Below are positions 25,536 to 35,120 of a DNA stretch of 64,000 nucleotides, piece by piece. A model generated the notes under the pieces. It worked only from the letters and a program-made list of their open reading frames with translations, did not search any database and was not told the DNA's origin. The DNA comes from Niallia circulans (GTDB taxonomy: Bacteria > Bacillota > Bacilli > Bacillales > Cytobacillaceae). Within the stretch, counting starts at the first letter, position 1. Each line of letters begins with the position of its first letter. Location of the stretch: NCBI RefSeq assembly GCF_007273535.1, contig NZ_RIBP01000004.1, positions 3,572,001 through 3,636,000 of the forward strand. The letters are read 5' to 3'. A program made the position numbers and the translations under genes.

Positions 25536-26480
25536 TTAACTGACCATTCCACGTTTGACTTCATTGATTTTGTTGCCTGTCAGCATCTTTGGGTGAACAA
25601 TGCAAGAAAATGCGTCATCTGATGACAGCTGCTGTCTCGTAAATGAAATTAGCCCTTTTTCCACTAAGAAGCTTCCTTCTTTATTTTCAATGATAAGCTC
25701 TTCAGGCTTGATGGCAATCATAAGCTGGTGCTCCTTCCCCATAACTTTATATGGGATAATCCGCATTCTATATTGCCAATCATCATTAAGCTGTACCTTT
25801 CCATGAATAATGGAATCAGAATCATCGACAATTTCAATAAGCTCTTTCGGGATATCTGTTGCTTTCATCGCATTAATGGAGACAAACATGACAGGTACCC
25901 GCGAAATCGGATCGTACACCTGGTTGCCACTGTCAACAAGCCCTTTTAATGAGAACTCTGTTCCTGCAATTTGAAACTTCACCTGAACAATTTCATCATA
26001 TTTAATTTTCGTAATTTCCATGCTTTCCACATTCTTTTTAGAAAAATGCCATGCTGCAGGAAAACCAAGCAAAACAAACAGCCAACTGATAGGATCACCA
26101 AAGCCTTTAACACTTGCAAGTAGAACAGAAGTAGATAATTGAAAATCAAATTGAATAAAATAATGTGAGCCGATTAAAACTCCGCCAATAAGAAATGTGA
26201 CAAAATAAAATGTCATTAATCCACTGAGATAATAGCGAAGTCTTTTATAACCAAAAACAGTCAAAACCATAACGCAAGAGAACAATAGCTTAGAGATTGG
26301 ATGACTTGTATAGATATGATATGGAGTGACAGCCAAGAGGATGATAATTGATCCAATCAGACCGCCGCACAGCACTCTCCACAGCTTTATATCTCTCTTT
26401 AGGATGATGGCTGTCAAATAGAGCAGCAAGCTGTCAAACAGGAAATTCAGCAGCCATATTACATCTAAATAAATGGCCAA
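25536..26480 (-). CDS. spoIIGA: Sporulation sigma-E factor processing peptidase SpoIIGA
   Basis: SpoIIGA is a septal-membrane aspartic protease that cleaves pro-sigma-E after a forespore signal (SpoIIR). The 314-residue protein has five membrane segments in its first 150 residues and a cytosolic protease domain with the catalytic motif LVDSGNQ near residue 182. A TTG at 26480, 9 bases after AGGAGG, gives [12 protein letters not shown], the expected N-terminus. The stop is 43 bases before sigE. Confidence 0.95.
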   Translation of the reverse strand: MAIYLDVIWLLNFLFDSLLLYLTAIILKRDIKLWRVLCGGLIGSIIILLAVTPYHIYTSHPISKLLFSCVMVLTVFGYKRLRYYLSGLMTFYFVTFLIGGVLIGSHYFIQFDFQLSTSVLLASVKGFGDPISWLFVLLGFPAAWHFSKKNVESMEITKIKYDEIVQVKFQIAGTEFSLKGLVDSGNQVYDPISRVPVMFVSINAMKATDIPKELIEIVDDSDSIIHGKVQLNDDWQYRMRIIPYKVMGKEHQLMIAIKPEELIIENKEGSFLVEKGLISFTRQQLSSDDAFSCIVHPKMLTGNKINEVKRGMVS

Positions 26481-26557
26481 ACATGTAAGCCTCCTTCCTA
26501 AAGTTTTATGGCAAAATTTTAGCTTGCTCATCTAACTCTATTAATCTGTTACGAAAA

Positions 26558-26642
26558 AGTATAACCTACCACATCAGGAAAGTGTGTCACTTCCTGTAAT
26601 CAAAAAAACAGAAATTTTCCCTATTATCAACAGATTTTGTCA
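26558..26642 (-). promoter_or_regulatory. spoIIG operon promoter, Spo0A-activated type
   Basis: On the minus strand GTGACA (26590-26585) and TATACT (26563-26558) are 21 bases apart, too far for a normal sigma-A promoter. This resembles the B. subtilis spoIIG promoter, whose long spacer requires Spo0A~P. A 0A-box-like TGACAAA is at 26642-26636 and another, TGACAAT, is farther upstream (about 26689-26683). The 312-base gap 26481-26792 holds nothing else but the ftsZ terminator. Confidence 0.7.
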
Positions 26643-26763
26643 CTATTTCTTGCCTTATGCGATGTGTCGTTCTAGCAGTGAAATTGTCAGTTTTTTTCGA
26701 GGGGAATGAGAGATGCATAAGAAAGGTTTTAGAGGTAATTTTATTTCCCAGGCTATTAAAAGC

Positions 26764-26794
26764 AAAAAAAAGCGGGAAATATCCCGCTTTTTTT
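26764..26794. terminator. Terminator after ftsZ
   Basis: The stem AAAGCGGGA/TCCCGCTTT has a short loop and T runs on both strands; it overlaps the ftsZ stop. Confidence 0.88.
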
Positions 26795-27944
26795 ATCTTC
26801 TGCGATTTCGGTTACGCAAAAATGTTGGTATATCTAGTGTATCTTCACCTGATTGAATATTGTTATTGCGAACAGGCTCTTTCACATTGTTGTTTGGAGA
26901 CTCCTCGCGCTTCACTTCACGTGAACTTCCAGGGCTGCTTGACGGCTTCATATTGTTTAAAGAAGGTCTTGCAGAAGATACCGGCATTGTATCTTGATTG
27001 AAACCAGTCGCAATTACTGTTACGACAATTTCATCTTTTAAATTTTCGTTAATAACTGAACCGAAGATCATGTTAACGTCTTGGTCAGATGCAGAAGCGA
27101 CAATATCTGCTGCTTCCTGTACCTCGTAAAGACTTAGGTTGGAACCGCCAGTAATATTCATCAGCACACCTTGAGCTCCATCAATAGATGTCTCAAGCAA
27201 TGGAGAAGATATTGCTTTTTTCGCTGCTTCAGCAGCACGATTTTCACCTGACGCTACACCGATACCCATCAATGCAGAACCTTTGTTGACCATGATTGTT
27301 TTCACATCGGCAAAGTCAAGGTTGATTAATCCAGGTGTAGCGATAAGGTCAGAAATACCTTGGACACCTTGTCTTAATACGTTATCTGCTTCCCTGAATG
27401 CTTCAAGCATCGGAGTGCTCTTATCAACTATCTCAAGCAGACGGTCATTCGGAATAACAATTAATGTGTCTACAGCTTCTTTAAGAGCAGAGATTCCGCT
27501 TGCTGCATGTGTAGAACGTTTGCGCCCTTCAAATGTGAATGGTCTTGTGACAACACCGACAGTCAATGCACCAATATCTTTTGCGATTTGCGCAATAACA
27601 GGAGCTGCACCAGTTCCTGTTCCACCGCCCATACCTGCGGTAACAAATACCATATCTGCTCCTTTAAGAGCTTCTTCAATTTGTTCTTTACTTTCCTCTG
27701 CTGCTTTTTTACCCACATCTGGGTTAGCACCGGCACCTAAACCTCTAGTTAATTTGCCGCCGATTTGCATTTTTATTTCTGCTTTTGACAAGTTAAGTGC
27801 CTGAGCGTCTGTATTTACCGCAATAAACTCGACTCCTTGAACACCATGCTCAATCATTCGATTGACAGCGTTGTTTCCGCCGCCCCCGACTCCAATTACC
27901 TTTATTACAGCTAATGAATCTATATTTGTATCAAATTCTAACAT
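26793..27944 (-). CDS. ftsZ: Cell division GTPase FtsZ
   Basis: FtsZ is the tubulin-like protein that forms the division ring. The 383-residue protein has the GTP-binding signature [13 protein letters not shown] near residues 104-116 and the T7 loop region NLDFADV. A variable linker (about 318-365) leads to the C-terminal partner-binding peptide [13 protein letters not shown], used by FtsA and SepF. It lies directly after ftsA. Confidence 0.98.
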   Translation of the reverse strand: MLEFDTNIDSLAVIKVIGVGGGGNNAVNRMIEHGVQGVEFIAVNTDAQALNLSKAEIKMQIGGKLTRGLGAGANPDVGKKAAEESKEQIEEALKGADMVFVTAGMGGGTGTGAAPVIAQIAKDIGALTVGVVTRPFTFEGRKRSTHAASGISALKEAVDTLIVIPNDRLLEIVDKSTPMLEAFREADNVLRQGVQGISDLIATPGLINLDFADVKTIMVNKGSALMGIGVASGENRAAEAAKKAISSPLLETSIDGAQGVLMNITGGSNLSLYEVQEAADIVASASDQDVNMIFGSVINENLKDEIVVTVIATGFNQDTMPVSSARPSLNNMKPSSSPGSSREVKREESPNNNVKEPVRNNNIQSGEDTLDIPTFLRNRNRRR

Positions 27945-28051
27945 GACAAATCCTCCTAATTCGTCGATATTCAGCAGTATCGAACTGTCCGCGTCTCAAT
28001 CTTGGTGATATGGAGTAAACATACCATTTTAATTGTTATAATGTTTTTAAC

Positions 28052-29341
28052 TTAATCGAAAAAGTATCCCATAAATTTCTTTAGTTTTGATGGCCCTTTT
28101 TCGACAGGCTGCTTTTCATATGATGCTTTTTGCGGAGCCTGTTTTGGCGCTCTTTTTTCCTTTGGTTCACCAACCGCAACTGGCTCTGCCTGATGGATAT
28201 TTCCACCTTGCAGCTTATTGTTCTTGTAGGAGAACTTAATTAAACCAACGGCAGTCGTGTATTGAGCTTCCCTAACACCAATATAATCAGGTATTGCAAT
28301 TCGAACCCGATTTTGGAAAACCTCTTGTGCGAGCTCAAGAATACCTTTTGTGCCAGCCACACCTCCGGAAAGGACAAAACCGCCTGGAAGATCATATACT
28401 CCTAATCTTTCAAGCTCGTCCATCACTAAGTCAAACATTTCTTCCAATCTTGCCTCAATGATGTCGGCAAGTTCCAATTGGTTGAACTGCTGGTGCTGGT
28501 CGCTCCCGATGATTGGTACACTGAAGACCTCTTCCTCTGATGCATGGTTGTAATAAGCATAGCCGTATTTAACCTTTATTTTCTCCGCATCTTCGGTTGT
28601 TGTACGCAAGCCAATGGAAAGATCCTTTGTAATATGATCTCCGCCAATTGGCAAGACGCTTGTTTTTTTCAAGAAGCCATTTTCAAAAACGGCAATCGTC
28701 GTAGAACCGCCTCCAATATCAAGCAATGCTACTCCGAGATTTTTTTCATCTTTAGACAGCGCGAAGGAACCAGCGGCAAGAGGCTGTAATGTAATGTCAA
28801 CAATCTCCAAACCTGCTTTTTCCACACAGCGAAGCGTGTTATGTAGTATCGTCTTGCTGCCTGTAATAATGATTCCTTCCATTTCTAGGCGAACGCCTAT
28901 CATCCCGCGAGGATCTGTAATTTCATCAAGACCATCCACAATAAATTGCTTAGGAATTATATCGATTATTTCTTTCTCTGGCGGAATGGAAACAACTTGC
29001 GCTGCATCCTTTACTCTCAATACATCTTCTATTGTGATTTCACGATTTTCACTTGAAACTGCCACTACTCCATGTGAAGGCTGCAAGCTTACATGATTTC
29101 CCGAAACGCCAACAATCACTTGTTTAATTTCTACACCAATCATTCTTTCCGCTTGTTCAATAGCTCTTCGTATGGAATGAACGGTTTCATCTATATCAAC
29201 AATAGAACCCTTCCTCAACCCTTCAGAAGGTACGATGCCTACTCCAATAATGTTTAAGGACTCATTAATCATTTCGCCAATGATTACTTTCACGCTGGAT
29301 GTACCGATGTCAAGACTTACATAAAATTCATTGCTGTTCAT
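28052..29341 (-). CDS. ftsA: Cell division protein FtsA
   Basis: FtsA is the actin-like ATPase that tethers FtsZ to the membrane. The 429-residue protein has the phosphate motifs VSLDIGTSSVKV and LLDIGGGSTTIAVF, and a C-terminal amphipathic membrane helix (SKLKKFMGYFFD). The 143-base gap to sbp (29342-29484) is very AT-rich. It could hold an ftsA promoter, but no box pair stands out. Confidence 0.97.
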   Translation of the reverse strand: MNSNEFYVSLDIGTSSVKVIIGEMINESLNIIGVGIVPSEGLRKGSIVDIDETVHSIRRAIEQAERMIGVEIKQVIVGVSGNHVSLQPSHGVVAVSSENREITIEDVLRVKDAAQVVSIPPEKEIIDIIPKQFIVDGLDEITDPRGMIGVRLEMEGIIITGSKTILHNTLRCVEKAGLEIVDITLQPLAAGSFALSKDEKNLGVALLDIGGGSTTIAVFENGFLKKTSVLPIGGDHITKDLSIGLRTTTEDAEKIKVKYGYAYYNHASEEEVFSVPIIGSDQHQQFNQLELADIIEARLEEMFDLVMDELERLGVYDLPGGFVLSGGVAGTKGILELAQEVFQNRVRIAIPDYIGVREAQYTTAVGLIKFSYKNNKLQGGNIHQAEPVAVGEPKEKRAPKQAPQKASYEKQPVEKGPSKLKKFMGYFFD

Positions 29342-29484
29342 TCTCGGGCACCTCCTTTTTGCTTTTTAAAAATAAGTGAACAACAGCTATTCTCTTTTAA
29401 GCGAATGTTAAGCTTTAATGAATAAAATATCCCTATTAATATATTATTATTAAATAATTCGCCAAAACTAATATATTCCCTTTT

Positions 29485-29853
29485 TTATGAATGATTTTTT
29501 TCAGTTTTTTCTCTTTTATTTTCCCACTTTGTCAAGATGATTCTCCTAATGACTGCGATATTTTGAAACAGCCTTACACCGAAGGCAAATATGGCAGCTA
29601 AATATAAGTCTACACCAAGATGAACACCGAGAAAAGCTAAACTTGCTGCAAGGAGAATATTAAAGAAAAAACCTGATACGAATACCTTTTCATCATATAT
29701 ATTTTGCAGGTGGGCCCTGATGCCGCCAAACAAGGTATCAAGTGCTGCAAGCACAGCTATTGATAGATAATTGGCATATTCATCAGGTACCGTTATATCT
29801 GTCAGTAGGCCAAGTGAAATGCCGACAATAAGGCCAAATATAGGCAGCCACAT
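29485..29853 (-). CDS. sbp: Small basic protein Sbp (DUF1290)
   Basis: The 122-residue protein has three hydrophobic segments and a basic tail (KWENKREKTEKN). Homologues lie upstream of ftsA in Bacillus. Function is unknown. The ATG at 29853 shares bases with the ylxX stop (TGATG), so it is preferred over the TTG at 29856. Confidence 0.9.
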   Translation of the reverse strand: MWLPIFGLIVGISLGLLTDITVPDEYANYLSIAVLAALDTLFGGIRAHLQNIYDEKVFVSGFFFNILLAASLAFLGVHLGVDLYLAAIFAFGVRLFQNIAVIRRIILTKWENKREKTEKNHS

Positions 29854-30581
29854 CAAGAACCGCCTCCTTCTTCATTTCCAGCAGGCTTTATATATCGAAT
29901 CCTTAAATTGCCCTCATATGCAGGAATCGTTATTTTTTGCTGTGTTTTTTTTACATCAAGCAATAAGTCTTCAATGAAGAAATCGTCAGCAGACCTAGAT
30001 ACCTTCATGCGATTATAAAGCTGCTCGGCACTGTTTTTGTCTGCTGCTATCACTTTTATTGTCAATGGCAGCCCGTCAACTGGATAGCCATCCATCTTAA
30101 TCTCCCCATTGATGTCCCTGATGACAGATGTATTTATATATCGATGTTCGGCAATAGAGATTTCCTTTGCACCATACTGGTTCAAATCATTAATCAGCCT
30201 TTTAAGCAAATCTGCCGAGATGGAGCCCTGCTCTTCTCCCATAAGCAAATCCGGGCTGACGGACTGAACATTTATGATTATCCCGTAACCGTTTTTTTCT
30301 GTCAGGCCTATTTCGTCTTTAAGCTCGTCGATTGTGTCTTGTAGTAGCTCTTCTTTTGTCTGTGAGCTGTCGTTTTTATACTCGTCCACTTTTTGGTTTG
30401 CTGTACGAATTTCACTCAACAGCTTAAGCTCCGTTTCCTTTTCCTTAAGAAGCGCTTGTTTCAGTTCCCAAGTATCCCTTGTGTCCCGAACCTTCGGCTT
30501 CTTAACTGTCTGAAATTGAACGGCAAGCATAAAACCAATAACTAGTGTAATGATTGTCATAGTGAAAAGTTTTTTATTCAC
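29853..30581 (-). CDS. ylxX: DUF881 family protein YlxX
   Basis: The 242-residue protein has one N-terminal membrane segment (about residues 7-24), a coiled-coil stretch (about 40-90) and the DUF881 domain (GYGIIINVQSV onward) placed outside the membrane. Start is GTG at 30581. It is a paralogue of ylxW just upstream. Its part in division is not established. Confidence 0.88.
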   Translation of the reverse strand: MNKKLFTMTIITLVIGFMLAVQFQTVKKPKVRDTRDTWELKQALLKEKETELKLLSEIRTANQKVDEYKNDSSQTKEELLQDTIDELKDEIGLTEKNGYGIIINVQSVSPDLLMGEEQGSISADLLKRLINDLNQYGAKEISIAEHRYINTSVIRDINGEIKMDGYPVDGLPLTIKVIAADKNSAEQLYNRMKVSRSADDFFIEDLLLDVKKTQQKITIPAYEGNLRIRYIKPAGNEEGGGS

Positions 30582-30634
30582 GCCTTCACCATACTTCCAT
30601 GCAAAATAATCGGCATTTAAACCTTACTTTTCAC

Positions 30635-31336
30635 TTAATTTGTTCTGAGCGCATCCATTTTAATAGTATCCTTTTTTTCTAGTGTAAACTTAATGTTTTC
30701 ATTTACCAGCGTGTCCTTCACGCCACCTTTAATATTGAGTGCACCTTCCATAACCTCGCTGTCGCCAATTGCTGTCACAACAAACGGAGCAGGATATTGA
30801 TTGCCATCAATCTCAATGACAGGACCATTGCAAAGAATATAAGAATCATGAGACAGACGCTGACCATTAATGCTAATTGCTGTAGCACCTGAAACATATA
30901 GTTCATTCACCACTTGGAAGATGTGGTGTTCATGTACAAGGTAATTGTTCACATTGTCATCATTCGGATTATAGTTTCCGTCTTCCAATGTCACCTGAAC
31001 CCCTTTTCCTTGAACAGGCATCTTCCCTAAGTACATGCGGTAATTGTTTGCATCTTCTGCCAGATTGTAATAGGAATCAGCCTTAGTGGATAGTTCTTTT
31101 TCATAATCCGATAGTTCTTTTTGCGCTTGCTCTAACTCTTTAAAAAGTTGATTATTTTTTTCTTCCTGATCAATTAGCTCGTTTCGCAATGAGAGATCAC
31201 GGTCGAACTGGCTGTCACTCAACTTATTTTTGTCCTTGTCTGCTTGTGCCACCTGAAAGGCAAAGGCAACAATGAACCCTAATACAAGGAAAACAAACGA
31301 AAAGATTACATGACTTCCCTTTCGTCTATTCTTCAC
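30635..31336 (-). CDS. ylxW: DUF881 family protein YlxW
   Basis: The 233-residue protein has the same layout as YlxX: a membrane helix at about residues 10-28, a coiled coil (about 45-95) and a DUF881 domain. GTG start at 31336 with AAGGAG upstream. It overlaps the 3' end of divIB by 11 bases. Confidence 0.88.
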   Translation of the reverse strand: MKNRRKGSHVIFSFVFLVLGFIVAFAFQVAQADKDKNKLSDSQFDRDLSLRNELIDQEEKNNQLFKELEQAQKELSDYEKELSTKADSYYNLAEDANNYRMYLGKMPVQGKGVQVTLEDGNYNPNDDNVNNYLVHEHHIFQVVNELYVSGATAISINGQRLSHDSYILCNGPVIEIDGNQYPAPFVVTAIGDSEVMEGALNIKGGVKDTLVNENIKFTLEKKDTIKMDALRTN

Positions 31337-32099
31337 TTTGTTCTTCTCCTTCTGTTCCGTATTCCTTGAAATAGGAACCTACCTCCAAATCAATAATCCC
31401 TCTTTTCTTAGGATCTAATTGACTGACTATTGACGGGTAATGCTCCATTTTTTCAGCAAATGTACTTAAGGAGGCTGCAACCTCAAACCCATCATTCATG
31501 AAGATATTAATGTGGTAAGAATCTGTTTTTTTCGGAGTATAGTGAATCTCAGAGATGGCATTATATACACCAGTCGGAAGTTTTTTCAGTTCCTTGACCG
31601 TTTTCTCCAATGCTTTATCATTGTCGAAATCCATAATGAGCGGTGCATCATATGGTGTTGATTCTGAGCTTCTTCCCTCTAGCTTTGCTCCGCTTTCAAT
31701 AATTGGAATGTATTTACTGCCGCTTACCATATAAGCGATCCGTTTGTACTCTTCCACTTTAATATTTACGATGTTGGGAAGTTTTATCGAAACAGAGGAC
31801 GTTTTAATCTCAGGCAAGGCATTAAGCTTCTCTTCAATCTTGTCCTTTTTTATTGTCCAAATGTTCGTTGAAGAATTTATACCGCTGATTTTCTCTATTT
31901 CATCTTCCTTATACAATATGTTTCCTGTCACGACCGTTTGTTTCACATTGCTTAGTGGTGACTGAAAGTAAATAATGCATCCAATGAGGAGAAAAAAGAG
32001 CATGAGCAGAAATATGAGGCGTTTGTTTGCTTTCTTCCTTCGCTGCTGTTTTAATTTAGGAATTCTATCTTCAATGGAAACAATCTTTCCTTTTTCCAA
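31326..32099 (-). CDS. divIB: Cell division protein DivIB/FtsQ
   Basis: DivIB works with FtsL and DivIC in the divisome. The 257-residue protein has a basic cytosolic N-terminus, one membrane helix (about residues 27-46), a POTRA domain (SNVKQTVVTGNILYKEDEI) and a beta domain with an acidic tail. It starts with TTG at 32099 after GAGGTGG. The 230-base gap upstream (32100-32329) is where B. subtilis has murB. Here it holds only an AT-rich stretch with a TTGACA (minus strand, 32243-32238) that may be part of a divIB promoter. Confidence 0.93.
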   Translation of the reverse strand: MEKGKIVSIEDRIPKLKQQRRKKANKRLIFLLMLFFLLIGCIIYFQSPLSNVKQTVVTGNILYKEDEIEKISGINSSTNIWTIKKDKIEEKLNALPEIKTSSVSIKLPNIVNIKVEEYKRIAYMVSGSKYIPIIESGAKLEGRSSESTPYDAPLIMDFDNDKALEKTVKELKKLPTGVYNAISEIHYTPKKTDSYHINIFMNDGFEVAASLSTFAEKMEHYPSIVSQLDPKKRGIIDLEVGSYFKEYGTEGEEQSEE

Positions 32100-32329
32100 G
32101 TAACCACCTCTAATATGAGAATGTCAGCAGAAAATTTCGCCGCCATCTCATAATTACTTATTATATATCGGATTTAACCAGTTTTTTTTCAAGCAAAAAG
32201 CAGTATGTTTGAATCATTTTTATTAAACAAAACATAATGTCAAGCTTTTCTGGTTTCATCCATTTGATTATAGCATCCACCAAAAAACTTGAGGAAGAAC
32301 TGGGGAGAAAGAAACACTCCCACCCAGCG

Positions 32330-33424
32330 TTATTTTTTCACTACATCCTGCATCACTTTAAACAGTCTCATTGCTGCATCTGGAATACCCAGCTCAAGAG
32401 AGGCGTTTTTCATGCTTTGCAGCTTTTCTGGCTGCAGCATTATTTCGTCTATCTCTGACACAAGATTTTCACCATTTAATTCACGCTCTAACAGCAGCTT
32501 CGCTGCACCATTGTTAGTAAGTGAATGGGCGTTTTTCTCCTGATGATTATTTGTCACATAAGGACTCGGAATCAAAATGCTTGGAATTCCCAGAGATGTT
32601 AGCTCAGCCAATGTTGTTGCACCTGCTCTTGCTACAGTTAAATCTATTCCTGCAAGAACCTCAGGCATATTGTGAACAAATGGCTTTATGATAACATTTT
32701 CAGGATTCCCAACCTTCTCCACTTCCTTCCTCACTGCTTCATAATGCACCTCACCAGTGACGTAAAGAACTTGATATGATTTTTTTCCGAATTCAGGAAG
32801 CGCAGAAATAACTGCATCATTAATAGGTCTAGCTCCCCTGCTGCCTCCGAAAATCAATACTGCCTGATCCTTTAGCTTCAGTCCTGCAGACAGTTTTCCT
32901 TTAATCGCATCCTGATTTAGTACTTCAGACGCACGAGGATTCCCTGTTAAAACTACTTTCTCCTTTGGGAAGAACTGCTCTGCTTCGGCAAAGCATGTTG
33001 CTACTTTATCCACATATTTACTTAAAAATTTATTAGTTAAACCAGGTACACTGTTTTGTTCATGGATGATTGTTGCTATGCCCATTTTTGCGGCAGCATA
33101 CACAACAGGTCCACATACATAACCGCCAGTGCCGATTACAACGTCTGCTTTAAATTCCTTTAAGATTTTTTTGCATTTATTAACACCAGAAATGAATCTC
33201 CAAACCGTCTTAAGGTTTTCAGGCGAGAGCTTACGTTTAAATCCAGTAATATGTATCGCTTTAAATGGGATATCTTCACGACGCACCAATTTACTTTCTA
33301 AGCCTGCTTCAGTTCCTATGTACAAGAATTCAACATCCTTGACTTCCTTTTGTATTTCACGGATTAAGGCAAGTGCTGGATAAATATGTCCTCCTGTACC
33401 ACCACCGCTAACCACTATTTTCAT
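32330..33424 (-). CDS. murG: UDP-GlcNAc:lipid I transferase MurG
   Basis: MurG adds GlcNAc to lipid I to make lipid II on the inner membrane face. The 364-residue GT-B protein has the N-terminal glycine loop [14 protein letters not shown], a second glycine loop ([10 protein letters not shown]), and the UDP-GlcNAc site [21 protein letters not shown] near residue 265. GAGGTGG precedes the ATG. A terminator lies after spoVE, so murG probably has its own promoter in the gap 33425-33820. Confidence 0.97.
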   Translation of the reverse strand: MKIVVSGGGTGGHIYPALALIREIQKEVKDVEFLYIGTEAGLESKLVRREDIPFKAIHITGFKRKLSPENLKTVWRFISGVNKCKKILKEFKADVVIGTGGYVCGPVVYAAAKMGIATIIHEQNSVPGLTNKFLSKYVDKVATCFAEAEQFFPKEKVVLTGNPRASEVLNQDAIKGKLSAGLKLKDQAVLIFGGSRGARPINDAVISALPEFGKKSYQVLYVTGEVHYEAVRKEVEKVGNPENVIIKPFVHNMPEVLAGIDLTVARAGATTLAELTSLGIPSILIPSPYVTNNHQEKNAHSLTNNGAAKLLLERELNGENLVSEIDEIMLQPEKLQSMKNASLELGIPDAAMRLFKVMQDVVKK

Positions 33425-33820
33425 ATTCCCACCTCATAACACGTACTTGTTCTTGTTGAAAAGCGCTTCATACGATTTCAAATCTACTTTATTATAGCTT
33501 TATTTATGAAAAACAGAAACTATCTTCTTTGAAAACTTTGGAGGATTTTCTTAAAGCCCAAACTAGATGTTCCCTATTGTACTATATTTTAAACCTGTTC
33601 GTACAATTACATAAAATTGAAAACAAAATGTAATACATTTTTGCAGGATACTGCTTAGCCCATTTTCGATTATTTTTCCGTAATTGTTCTTACTTATCAA
33701 GCATTTGAATAAGTGGTTGTCTCCTCTCTCCCCTCCCCTCTTGCAAGTCTTACTGAAATAATTGTTATGAAATGATTATAATAATGAATTGTATGAAGAT
33801 TTTAAATTGATTTTCTCCCT
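33425..33820. other. Long intergenic region between spoVE and murG
   Basis: No gene is visible in this roughly 395-base stretch. On the minus strand TATAAT-type boxes lie about 90 and 170 bases before murG, without good -35 partners. A striking polypurine tract is present on the minus strand (complement of 33720-33740, GAGGGGAGGGGAGAGAGGAG). It resembles a ribosome site but leads only into a 4-codon reading frame. Confidence 0.5.
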
Positions 33821-33856
33821 AAAAATAAAAAAAGGAGGGCTTTAAGCCATCCTCTC
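33821..33856 (-). terminator. Terminator after spoVE
   Basis: On the minus strand AGGATGGCTT pairs with AAGCCCTCCT (one mismatch) around a short loop, followed by seven T and a further T-rich tail. Confidence 0.82.
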
Positions 33857-33879
33857 CTACGTGTTACTTTTCTCTTTTT

Positions 33880-34980
33880 TTAATATCGTGAATAACGGCT
33901 CACATTCAATAGCACCCCGATTGCTACAAGCATCAATGTTAACGAAGATCCACCGTAGCTTAAAAACGGCAATGTTATTCCGGTAACTGGCATTAAGCCT
34001 GTCACCACTCCGATATTAATCATAACCTGAATAGCTACCATTGCAATTATTCCAACGGCAAGCAAACTTCCAAACAAATCTTGTGCACCAAGGGCAATCC
34101 TGATACCTCTCCAAAGCAGTAAGGAAAATAGCAGGAGAATAAGTGAACCACCGATAAATCCAAGCTCCTCAGAAAGAATCGCAAAGATAAAATCCGTTTG
34201 TGGTTCTGGTAAGTAAAAGAACTTCTGCCTGCTTTCTCCCAGTCCTAATCCAAACAAGCCTCCTGGACCGATTGCATATAACGACTGAATGATTTGAAAT
34301 CCGCTGCCAAGAGGATCTGACCACGGATCAAGGAATGAAGTGATCCGTTTTATCCTGTAAGGCGCCGAAGCAACAAGGCCTACAAAGCCTGCCAGACCAA
34401 TTAAGCCAAGAAAAACGAAATGGCGAATTCTAGCACCTGCGATAAAGATCATCACAACACTTGTCCCAACCATAACCGTGCCAGTTCCTAAATCTGGCTG
34501 AAGCATAATCATACCAAACGCCAAAAATACGATACCTAAAGCAGGCAATAATCCTTTTTTAAAGGAAGTGATTTTTTTCTGGTTCTCTGAAAGAAATTTT
34601 GCCAGGAAAGCAATCATCGCCATCTTCATGAATTCTGACGGCTGAATGGAAAACGCACCAACCCCGATCCAGCTTCGCGAACCATTGCGGACATTTCCAA
34701 TTCCCGGAATCAATACGAAAACCAACAAGACAAAACACACAATAACGATAATCTTAGCCCATGTTCTCCATGTCCAATAATCAATATTCATGATAAAAAA
34801 CATGGCGATAATACCGACTCCTGCAAAAAGCATCTGTCTTTTCGCAAAAAAGAAGGAATCATCAAATTTGAAATCCGCCCATACAGCACTTGCACTGTAC
34901 ACCATGATAAGTCCTATCGCTAGTAGTGTAAACGTGATGATGATTAGGAATATATCGGGAGTTGTTTTTTTTGTCGGCAC
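33880..34980 (-). CDS. spoVE: Stage V sporulation protein E (SEDS glycosyltransferase)
   Basis: SpoVE polymerises spore-cortex peptidoglycan with SpoVD. The 366-residue protein has about ten membrane segments and the SEDS motifs RNGSRSWIGVGAFSIQPSEFMK and QPDLGTGTVM. The GTG at 34980, 8 bases after GAGGTG, gives exactly the length of B. subtilis SpoVE; the reading from 35094 would add 38 residues. The 140-base gap to murD has no promoter I can defend. Confidence 0.95.
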   Translation of the reverse strand: MPTKKTTPDIFLIIITFTLLAIGLIMVYSASAVWADFKFDDSFFFAKRQMLFAGVGIIAMFFIMNIDYWTWRTWAKIIVIVCFVLLVFVLIPGIGNVRNGSRSWIGVGAFSIQPSEFMKMAMIAFLAKFLSENQKKITSFKKGLLPALGIVFLAFGMIMLQPDLGTGTVMVGTSVVMIFIAGARIRHFVFLGLIGLAGFVGLVASAPYRIKRITSFLDPWSDPLGSGFQIIQSLYAIGPGGLFGLGLGESRQKFFYLPEPQTDFIFAILSEELGFIGGSLILLLFSLLLWRGIRIALGAQDLFGSLLAVGIIAMVAIQVMINIGVVTGLMPVTGITLPFLSYGGSSLTLMLVAIGVLLNVSRYSRY

Positions 34981-35120
34981 CTTTACCACACCTCGAGTTG
35001 CAAGTATTTGGGCTTGCTTCAAACCGAGAATAACGGTTGACTGATTTCTCCCCACAAGGAGATTATTAATCCCCTTTAGAATCATCATTTTCAATTGAAA
35101 CGATGAATGTAAACAAGCCC

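Noticed and set aside
27283..27804. 173-codon plus-strand reading frame
   Set aside because: Antisense to ftsZ, which is unmistakable in the other strand.
33461..33474. Palindrome TGAAAAGCGCTTCA before murG, like a catabolite response element
   Set aside because: The central CG is shifted by one base from the cre consensus on both strands, and no carbon-related gene is near.
34981..35094. 38-residue N-terminal extension of SpoVE
   Set aside because: The GTG at 34980 has a ribosome site and gives the exact family length; the extension has no family similarity.
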